DNA from: CAYTGR01 sp964437445
GTDB taxonomy: Bacteria; Chloroflexota; Anaerolineae; B4-G1; SLSP01
NCBI GenBank assembly: GCA_964437445.1
Contig: CAYTGR010000016.1
Coordinates: forward strand, 16,696 to 80,695
Direction: 5' to 3'
DNA length: 64,000 nt
Shown: positions 58,062 through 64,000 of the stretch, one piece after another
How positions within the stretch are numbered: position 1 is the first letter of the stretch
How the letters are laid out: every line of letters begins with the position of its first letter
The notes under the pieces: generated by a model
Databases searched by the model: none
What the model saw: the letters and a program-made list of their open reading frames with translations, nothing else
What the model was told of the DNA's origin: nothing
Made by a program: the position numbers and the translations under genes

Positions 58062-59774
58062 ATGGTGGCTTTGGAACGCAAACAATGGCAAATCTACCCC
58101 CCGGCCCCGCAGGCGTTCCTGGCGCGCCTTCCTTCCCAGCATCCCCTGGTAGCCCAGATCCTCTATAACCGTGGGTTGACCACACCGGAAGAGGCCACCG
58201 CCCTCCTGAGCGGTACACTGGCAAAAGATAATCCCTTTCAAATGGGCGGCATGGCCCAGGCGTTACCGTTAGTGCGCCGGGCGATAGAACGGGGCGAGCT
58301 CATCGTCATCTACGGCGATTACGACACCGACGGGGTCACCGCCACCGCTATCTTGATGGAAACGCTGACCAGCTTAGGCGCGCGAGTGGAGCCGTATATT
58401 CCCGACCGCTTAGAAGAGGGATACGGCCTCAATTTAGACGCCCTGGATCTGCTGGCCCAAAAAGGGGTCAAGCTGCTCATCACCGTGGATTGTGGCATCC
58501 GTTCGCTGGCGGAGGTGGCCCACGCCCGCCAGCAGGGGATGGCTGTGATCGTCACCGACCACCACCATCCTGGCCCGGCGCTGCCCACGGCCGAGGCCGT
58601 GATCAACCCGCGCTGTGACAGCTGCCCTTACCCGTTCAAAACGCTGGCTGGCGCAGGGGTAGCCTTCAAGCTGGCGCAGGCGCTGCTGCGCAGCAACCGA
58701 CAGGTCCCCTTGCGCACTACCCAAAAGACGTTGGAGGAAACCGCACTGCTGGACCTGGTGGCGTTGGGCACGGTCGCCGACATGGTCCCCCTGTTGGGCG
58801 AAAACCACGTACTTGTCCGGCGCGGGCTGGTAGAGATCAACGCTGCCCGCCGGCCAGGATTAAGCGCTCTGATGCAGGTGGCGAACCTGACCCCCGGCCG
58901 GATCACCTCCACCACAATCGGGTACGTCATCGCGCCCCGACTCAACGCGGCCGGCCGCATCAGCCAGGCCCAGACCGCGCTCCAGCTGCTGCTGGCGCCC
59001 GATATGGACCGCGCGCTCCCCCTGGCCGAAGAGCTGGAGCACCTGAACCGCGAGCGCCAGGCACTGACCGCCTACGTCCAGGAACGGGCCCGGATGCAGG
59101 TGTTGGCCCAGGAAGAGATCCCGCCGCTGTTGTTTGCGGCGGCGGCCGACTTCCCGCCCGGCGTCATCGGTCTGGCGGCCGGCCGGCTATCCGACGAATT
59201 TTACCGGCCGACGGTCGTCGTGGCGATAGAGGGTGAATTCAGCAAAGGTTCTGCCCGCTCCATCCTGGAATTCCACATCACCGAGGCGCTGGATACCATG
59301 GCGGAGCTGTTGGTACGCCACGGGGGACATGCAGCGGCGGCCGGTTTCACCGTGCGCACCGAGCGGCTCCCGGAACTGCAAAGCCGGCTGCTGGCCTCCG
59401 CCCAGGCGGAATTAGGGGGCAGGACGCTGGTGCCGACGCTCAACGCCGACGCCGAAATCCCGCTGAGCACGCTCTCGCCGGAACTGCACCAGGCCCTGCT
59501 GCAGCTGGAGCCGTTTGGCTATGGCAACCTGCCCCCGCTCTTCATCAGCCGCCGGGCGCGAGTGCTCAACGCCCGGGCCGTCGGCGCCGACGGGCGCCAT
59601 CTCAAACTCTTTCTGGCCGACGAGCACGGCACCACCTGGGACGCCATCGCTTTCGGCCAGGGCGATTGGATCGGACGCTTGCCCCGGAATGTAGACCTGG
59701 CTTACACCCTGGAGATCAACGAATGGAACGGCACGACCCGCTTACAACTCAACGTACAAGACATTCATGCCTGA
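58062..59774 (+). CDS. recJ: Single-stranded-DNA exonuclease RecJ
   Basis: 570 residues, complete RecJ. DHH domain: YGDYDTDGVTATAI (D86-D90), VDCGI (D143), TDHHHPG (DHH 166-168), then GAGVAFKLAQALL and LVALGTVADMVPL, and DHHA1 with GGHAAAAGFTV plus the OB-fold end. 5'-3' exonuclease in recombination and repair. First of four co-directional genes; the epimerase start follows immediately. Confidence 0.96.
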   Translation: MVALERKQWQIYPPAPQAFLARLPSQHPLVAQILYNRGLTTPEEATALLSGTLAKDNPFQMGGMAQALPLVRRAIERGELIVIYGDYDTDGVTATAILMETLTSLGARVEPYIPDRLEEGYGLNLDALDLLAQKGVKLLITVDCGIRSLAEVAHARQQGMAVIVTDHHHPGPALPTAEAVINPRCDSCPYPFKTLAGAGVAFKLAQALLRSNRQVPLRTTQKTLEETALLDLVALGTVADMVPLLGENHVLVRRGLVEINAARRPGLSALMQVANLTPGRITSTTIGYVIAPRLNAAGRISQAQTALQLLLAPDMDRALPLAEELEHLNRERQALTAYVQERARMQVLAQEEIPPLLFAAAADFPPGVIGLAAGRLSDEFYRPTVVVAIEGEFSKGSARSILEFHITEALDTMAELLVRHGGHAAAAGFTVRTERLPELQSRLLASAQAELGGRTLVPTLNADAEIPLSTLSPELHQALLQLEPFGYGNLPPLFISRRARVLNARAVGADGRHLKLFLADEHGTTWDAIAFGQGDWIGRLPRNVDLAYTLEINEWNGTTRLQLNVQDIHA

Positions 59775-59787
59775 AAGCAGGGATCGG

Positions 59788-60771
59788 ATGCGAGCGTTAG
59801 TCACCGGCGCGACCGGCTGTGTCGGCGCGAACATCGTAGAAGCCCTGCTGGCGCGCGGCTACCAGGTCCGGGCCTTGCGGCGCGCCAGCTCGCGGTTAGA
59901 CGCCCTGGACGGCCTGACGCCGGAGTGGGCCGTCGGCGATGTGATGGACGAAGCGGCGCTGCGGGACGCCATGGCTGGCTGCGACCTGGTGTTCCACGCG
60001 GCGGCGATCTCACAATACTGGCGCAACAAGGCAGACCAGATTTACACGGTCAACGTGGGCGGCACGCGCAACGTTCTCCGCGCGGCCCAGGCAAGCAGCG
60101 TCCGGCGCGTGATCTTCACCAGTTCCGTCGCCGTCCTGGGGATTCCCACCCGCCCCGGCCAGCTGTTGGACGAGACGGCCGTCTTCAACCAGCGACCGGA
60201 GCGTTTCCACTATGGGCACAGCAAGCTGCTGGCCGAGGCTGAAGTACAACGAGCGGTGGCCGCCGGGCTGGACGTGGTGATCGTCAATCCAGTCTCGGTA
60301 ATCGGGCAGCGCGATGTCTACTTCGTCGGCGGCGAGATCCTGCGCACGGCCCTGAAAGGCTGGGCCGTGGCAGCGCCGCCCGGCGGGATGGGCCTCGTCT
60401 CGGCCCGCGCCGTCGGGCTGGGCCACGTGCTGGCGGCGGAAAAGGGACGCACCGGCGAGCGCTACATCCTCAACGGCGAAAATCTCTCGCACCGGGCACT
60501 GATGCGGCTGGTAGCCGAGGTAACGGGGACGCGCTCGCCATTCTTGACCCTGCCCCGGCCGTTGATGGGGCCGCTGGCAGCGTTCGTGGATTGGTGGAAC
60601 GAGCGCCACCCGTCGCCCCTGCCCATGGAGGGCAACCAGGTCCGCCTGAGCGCGCTGGACCTCTACTTTGACGGCCGCAAAGCCGTCGGCGAGTTGGGGT
60701 TCCCGCTCGTCCCGGCCCGTGAGGCCGTGGCCGAAGCCTGGGCCTGGTATCGTAACCAGCAGTTGCTTTGA
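59788..60771 (+). CDS. NAD-dependent epimerase/dehydratase (extended SDR)
   Basis: About 327 residues from ATG 59788 (the frame also opens at 59767, overlapping recJ). N-terminal VTGATGCVGANIVEALL (GxxGxxG), FTSSVAVLG, and YGHSKLLAEAEV (YxxxK) are extended-SDR marks close to dihydroflavonol-4-reductase-like enzymes. Substrate unknown. A short spacer separates it from recJ and a TPR gene. Confidence 0.92.
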   Translation: MRALVTGATGCVGANIVEALLARGYQVRALRRASSRLDALDGLTPEWAVGDVMDEAALRDAMAGCDLVFHAAAISQYWRNKADQIYTVNVGGTRNVLRAAQASSVRRVIFTSSVAVLGIPTRPGQLLDETAVFNQRPERFHYGHSKLLAEAEVQRAVAAGLDVVIVNPVSVIGQRDVYFVGGEILRTALKGWAVAAPPGGMGLVSARAVGLGHVLAAEKGRTGERYILNGENLSHRALMRLVAEVTGTRSPFLTLPRPLMGPLAAFVDWWNERHPSPLPMEGNQVRLSALDLYFDGRKAVGELGFPLVPAREAVAEAWAWYRNQQLL

Positions 60772-60774
60772 GGT

Positions 60775-62289
60775 ATGTACTTAAAACCGGAACGCTATTC
60801 TTATCGCCGCCGCCGCTCCTCTTTTTGGCGCACCCTCATTCTGCTGGTGGCCGTAGGCGGCGCCTTTTTCCTGCTCTACAATCTGTGGAGCCAGCCGGAA
60901 ACCACGCTGCCCATCCTGAACACCGCCACTCCCGCCCCCACACCGACCCGTTCGGCCGTCTCGCTCAATGCCGAGGCCGATGATCTCTATTGGAATGGGA
61001 AAATTGACGAGGCCATCGCCGCTTACCAGCAATCCCTGTTGTTGGACCCGGAGCAATCCACGCGCTACGAGACCCTGGCCCGGCTGTTAATCCTGCGGGG
61101 ACGGCCGGAGCGGGGCCTGGAGATGATCCGCGAAGCCCTGCGGCTTAACCCCAAGAGCGTCCGGGCCTGGGCGCTTTTGGGCATGGCCTATGATTGGCTC
61201 AACCTTCCGCAGGAGGCCGTCGTCACCCTGGAAAAAGCCCAGGCCCTGGACGATACCTACCCTGAGACCTACGCCTACCTGGCCGAAGCGTACATGGACC
61301 TGGGCAACTGGTTCGCCGCAAACGACGCCATCCAAACCGCGTTGCAATTGGACGAGAACAACCTGGATGTGCTGCGCGACTACGGCTACGTCCTGGAGAC
61401 ACAGGGGAACTACTCCGGCGCGATAGAAAATTACCGCAAGGCGCTCCAGCAACATGCCTACATGGCCCACCTCTACCTGGCTATCGGACGCAACGCACAG
61501 GTGTTAGGCAACTACACCGCTGCCCAGGAAAGCTTCCAGGCGGCCGTGGAAGCCGACCCCAACAATGCAATGGCGTTGGATCTGCTGGGTTATGCCTATC
61601 TGCTACAGGGAGAATACGAGAAAGCCACCACTTACCTCCAACAGGCATTGGAAGTGGATCCCCTCTACGCCCGCGCGTCGGGTCACTTAGGGACGCTCTA
61701 CTTTCAGCGGCGCAACTATGAAGACGCCATCCCGGCCTTCAAAAACTCCATCCAGTACGGTGAGGCCGAAAGTCGGCGGCGAACGGTCTTCCTGGTGGTG
61801 ACCGAGGAGTCCATAGGTACAGTGGGTGATGCACCGGCCGGGGCCGAGGTCGCGCGAGGCGAATTTTTGCACCCCACCGACCCAACAGGACCGCTGCGGG
61901 CTGTGGTCCAGGGCAGCGCACCCGGTTCACCGATCCAGGGGCGCGTGCGCCTGGACGTACTGAGCGGCCGGTATGTGCTCCAGTTGAGTGGAATGCCCCA
62001 GCCAGCGCCGGGCAAGGTCTACGTCGCCTGGTTTGTCCCTCTGCTCACACCGGAGCAGAAGACCGTGCACACCGACCCATTGATCCCTACCTCTGAAGGC
62101 AAAGCCGAGGCAAACAATACCACCGGGGCCGTCAAAGGTCCCTCTATAGAGTTCTATTACACCCTGGCCCTCTGCCACTATTTCCTGGATCAGTGCGATC
62201 AGGCCACGCCTTACATCCAGACCGCGCTCCGGCTGGCCCCGGAGGACCCCACGGTACTGCAAACCCAGCGGCTCTGCGGAACACCATGA
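60775..62289 (+). CDS. Membrane-anchored TPR protein
   Basis: 504 residues. Basic N-terminus (YSYRRRRSSFWR), one TM helix (about 21-38), a Thr/Pro-rich linker, then about eight TPRs (LYWNGKIDEAIAAYQQSL, YVLETQGNYSGAIENYRKAL, GTLYFQRRNYEDAIPAF). After residue 330 comes a beta-rich insert (PTGPLRAVVQGSAP, GRVRLDVLSGRYVLQLSGMP) and a final TPR-like end. The last base quartet overlaps the YfhO-like start as ATGA (62286-62289). Confidence 0.85.
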   Translation: MYLKPERYSYRRRRSSFWRTLILLVAVGGAFFLLYNLWSQPETTLPILNTATPAPTPTRSAVSLNAEADDLYWNGKIDEAIAAYQQSLLLDPEQSTRYETLARLLILRGRPERGLEMIREALRLNPKSVRAWALLGMAYDWLNLPQEAVVTLEKAQALDDTYPETYAYLAEAYMDLGNWFAANDAIQTALQLDENNLDVLRDYGYVLETQGNYSGAIENYRKALQQHAYMAHLYLAIGRNAQVLGNYTAAQESFQAAVEADPNNAMALDLLGYAYLLQGEYEKATTYLQQALEVDPLYARASGHLGTLYFQRRNYEDAIPAFKNSIQYGEAESRRRTVFLVVTEESIGTVGDAPAGAEVARGEFLHPTDPTGPLRAVVQGSAPGSPIQGRVRLDVLSGRYVLQLSGMPQPAPGKVYVAWFVPLLTPEQKTVHTDPLIPTSEGKAEANNTTGAVKGPSIEFYYTLALCHYFLDQCDQATPYIQTALRLAPEDPTVLQTQRLCGTP

Positions 62290-64000
62290 CGCCGGAGACC
62301 AGACCGCACCCAACCGACCACCAACGCCCTAAGCCCGACAACAAGCGGTGGGCCGCCCGGTTGGCTGCCAGCGCCCCGGCGTTCCTGATGGTGCTGGCGC
62401 TGGCGCTGATCTACCGGCGGCTGGTCGCCGGGTGGATGTTGGCGGGGGGCGATCTGTTCACCTATTTCTTCCCCTACTGGACGGCGGCGGCGCGTGCTTT
62501 CCAGGCCGGGAAATTACCCCTGTGGAATCCCTATCTCTTTGCCGGAGCGCCGCTCCTGGCAAACTCACAGGCCGGCATCTTCTATCCGCTCAACTGGCCG
62601 CTGTGGTGGCTCTCTGGCCCCACCTTAGCGGGGATGGCCCGCACGCTGCACGGGAGCGTCTTGCTGCACCTGGTGATTGCAGCGGTCAACGCCTACCGGC
62701 TGGCCCGGCAGTTGGGCGCCGACCGGTGGGGTGCAGCGGCCGCCGGGCTGCTCTATGCCGGCAGTGGCTATCTGGGCGTCCAGGTGGAGCATCTCAACCA
62801 GCTGCAAGGGCTGGCCTGGCTGCCGTTGGTGTTCAGCATTCAGCCGTCAGTTGTGAGCCGTCAGCCGTCAGCCGTCAGCGGTCAGCGGTCAGCCGTCAGC
62901 GGTCAGCCATCAGGGGTCAGGGGCCTGTGGTCTGCGGTCCGTGGTCTGCGGTCGGCACTCGGCGCTCCGGGGTCTCCCGCCCCGGCCAGCCTGCTGGCGC
63001 TGGCGCTGATCCTGCTGGCCGGCCACACCCAGACCGCTTTCATCGCTGTAGTCGGCCTCATCACCTACCAGGCCGCCCGCTGGTGCTGTCACCGGCTGGG
63101 CCGCCGCCGTCCAACCCCGCCGCCTCCCGCCCGCCCCCCGGACTCCAACTCACACTCCCCGTCTCCCGTCTCACATCTTCCGTCTCCCGTCTCACGTTTC
63201 ACGTCTCACGTTTCACGTCTCACGTTTCACGCTTCACGTCTCACGTTTCACGCTTCACGTCTCACGTTTCACGCTTCACGTCTCACGTCTCACGCTTCAC
63301 GTCTCACGTCTCACGTTTCACGCTTCACGTCTCACGTCTCACGTCTCACGTCTCACGTTTCACGCTTCACGTCTCACGCCTCACGTTTCATCCCCTACGC
63401 CCTCCCCTTCCTCATCGCTGCTATCCAGCTGCTCCCCACCCTGGAACTTTCGCAGCTCTCGGTCCGCGCGGGCGGCTTGCCCTGGCGCGAGGCGGTCTCG
63501 TTCTCCCTGCGGCCCTGGGATTTGCCCCGGGCCTTCCTGCCCCCCTATCTGCTGCCGCCACTCTTGCCGGAAGGCGTGGCCTACCTGGGGCTGACCGGCC
63601 TGACGTTAGCGGCCTGGGGCGCCTGGCACGCGCTGCGGCAGCGCTCACCGGAGCAGCTGGCGCTGGTCATCCTGGCCGGGATGGGCCTGTGCCTGGCCGT
63701 CGGTGGCTACAACCCGCTCTACCTGCTGGCCGTCCGCCTGCACGTGCCGGGACTGGTCCACTTCCGCGCGCCGGCCCGCTTCCTGGCGCTGGCCGTCCTG
63801 AGCGGCGCACTCCTGGCCGGCACCGGCACCACCGCCTTCTTTGACCGCTTACGCCTCACGCTTCACGCCTCACGCTTCACATCTCACGCCTCACGTTTCA
63901 CGTTTCACGCCTCACGTCTCACGCCTCACGTTTCACGCTTCACGTTTCACGCCTCACGCTTCACATCTCACGCCTCACGTTTCACGTTTCACGCCTCACG
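62286..64000 (+). CDS. YfhO-like membrane protein with in-frame heptamer arrays, 3' end outside window
   Basis: Open frame from ATG 62286 to the window edge (571 codons, no stop). N-terminus: TM helix APAFLMVLALALIYRRLV, then GGDLFTYFFPYWTAAARAF and LPLWNPYLFAGAPLLANSQA, the YfhO/GT-C signature. Further TM helices: LLALALILLAGHTQTAF, FIPYALPFLIAAIQLLPTLE, LALVILAGMGLCLAVGGYNP, FRAPARFLALAVLSGALLAG. Three arrays interrupt it: 62832-62980 (GTCAGCN and GTGGTCY), 63157-63391 (TCACGYY) and 63850 onward. They encode repeats such as VSRQPSA and SRLTFHA between helices. Transfers or handles a lipid-linked sugar (inference). Confidence 0.85.
   Translation, partial: MTPETRPHPTDHQRPKPDNKRWAARLAASAPAFLMVLALALIYRRLVAGWMLAGGDLFTYFFPYWTAAARAFQAGKLPLWNPYLFAGAPLLANSQAGIFYPLNWPLWWLSGPTLAGMARTLHGSVLLHLVIAAVNAYRLARQLGADRWGAAAAGLLYAGSGYLGVQVEHLNQLQGLAWLPLVFSIQPSVVSRQPSAVSGQRSAVSGQPSGVRGLWSAVRGLRSALGAPGSPAPASLLALALILLAGHTQTAFIAVVGLITYQAARWCCHRLGRRRPTPPPPARPPDSNSHSPSPVSHLPSPVSRFTSHVSRLTFHASRLTFHASRLTFHASRLTSHASRLTSHVSRFTSHVSRLTSHVSRFTSHASRFIPYALPFLIAAIQLLPTLELSQLSVRAGGLPWREAVSFSLRPWDLPRAFLPPYLLPPLLPEGVAYLGLTGLTLAAWGAWHALRQRSPEQLALVILAGMGLCLAVGGYNPLYLLAVRLHVPGLVHFRAPARFLALAVLSGALLAGTGTTAFFDRLRLTLHASRFTSHASRFTFHASRLTPHVSRFTFHASRFTSHASRFTFHAS
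62832..62980 (+). repeat. Heptamer array in YfhO-like gene, site 1
   Basis: About 21 units of 7 bp: TTCAGCA, TTCAGCC, GTCAGTT, GTGAGCC, GTCAGCC, GTCAGCC, GTCAGCG, GTCAGCG and so on, then GTGGTCT-GCGGTCC-GTGGTCT-GCGGTCG-GCACTCG-GCGCTCC. Two heptamer families join without a gap. Encodes a Ser/Val/Gln/Arg-rich loop between two TM helices. Confidence 0.92.
63157..63391 (+). repeat. Heptamer array TCACGYY in YfhO-like gene, site 2
   Basis: Over 30 units of TCACGYY (TCACGTT, TCACGTC, TCACGCT, TCACGCC), with CCCGTCT variants at the 5' end. Period 7 is unbroken from about 63160, giving a 21-bp, 7-residue peptide repeat such as SRLTFHA. Confidence 0.94.
63850..64000 (+). repeat. Heptamer array TCACGYY in YfhO-like gene, site 3
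   Basis: About 21 units of TCACGYY to the window edge (with TCACATC variants), still in the same open frame. Follows GTTAFFDRL of the protein. Confidence 0.92.

Noticed and set aside
63157..63391. CRISPR-like array
   Set aside because: Units are contiguous 7-mers without spacers; no cas genes near.
62348..63844. Long + frame (498 codons) overlapping the YfhO-like gene
   Set aside because: It is a frame shadow: Gly/Arg/Pro-rich, no TM pattern, while frame from 62286 has clear YfhO motifs and stays open throughout.
1..64000. tRNA or rRNA genes
   Set aside because: No cloverleaf with CCA-end pattern or rRNA core sequence was recognised by eye in gene gaps; a covariance scan would settle it.

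Overview
The window is a high-GC, tightly packed bacterial draft scaffold, most likely from a Chloroflexota (Anaerolineae/Caldilineae-like) genome. The grounds are the rpsU-yqeY-pgpH-ybeY-dgkA neighbourhood, a TtuA/TtuB-type tRNA thiolation pair, many TPR and VWA/MoxR proteins, YfhO- and GT39-type membrane proteins, and frequent GTG/TTG starts. The assignment is inferred from gene content; no marker gene is decisive here. No rRNA, tRNA, CRISPR array, prophage or transposase gene was seen.

Layout: 1-6.3 kb is a polyphosphate cluster: two PPK2 genes on + (the first cut by the window edge), converging on a - strand set of ppk1, a 51-residue membrane peptide, a YeiH-type exporter and an unusual metallophosphatase/Ppx-like HD fusion. 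6.4-8.6 kb is a flotillin/NfeD pair. 8.6-11.9 kb is an OpuC/OsmU-type osmoprotectant ABC operon. 12.1-14.8 kb holds a Xaa-Pro peptidase, an MBL hydrolase and two tiny coupled membrane genes. 14.9-18.6 kb is the conserved rpsU operon. 18.8-26.8 kb has a GT39 protein, a response regulator and a TetR-controlled MacB-like efflux operon. 26.9-33.8 kb has a secreted glycosidase-like protein, TPR proteins, DUF456 and a zinc-ribbon protein. 34-42.9 kb has an RpiR regulator, an orphan DNA methyltransferase, a B12-binding radical SAM protein, a NERD protein with an internal repeat, nitroreductase, YbjQ, MoxR and TtuA/TtuB. 43-48.4 kb has a TPR protein and two large VWA proteins. 48.8-56.6 kb has GH4, PepF, a 2'-5' RNA ligase-like protein and a 1,249-residue cell-wall amidase mosaic. 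57.6-64 kb has DUF4870, recJ, an epimerase, a TPR protein and an unfinished YfhO-like gene.

The most unusual content is not a gene. The window is seeded with degenerate tandem repeats whose different sequence families (TCACGYY, GTCAGCN, GTGAGCR, GTGGTCY and weaker ones) nearly all have a period of exactly 7 bp. A second class is short hairpins with unrelated stems but a loop that is always four bases of the form T..A. These elements sit just upstream of start codons, at gene ends, and in frame inside genes: the amidase, the YfhO-like protein, and the junction of the two VWA genes. Both 100-N gaps are flanked by identical 55-bp sequences, so they look like unmerged contig ends. Collapsing the second one joins the two VWA genes into one open frame of about 1,491 codons.
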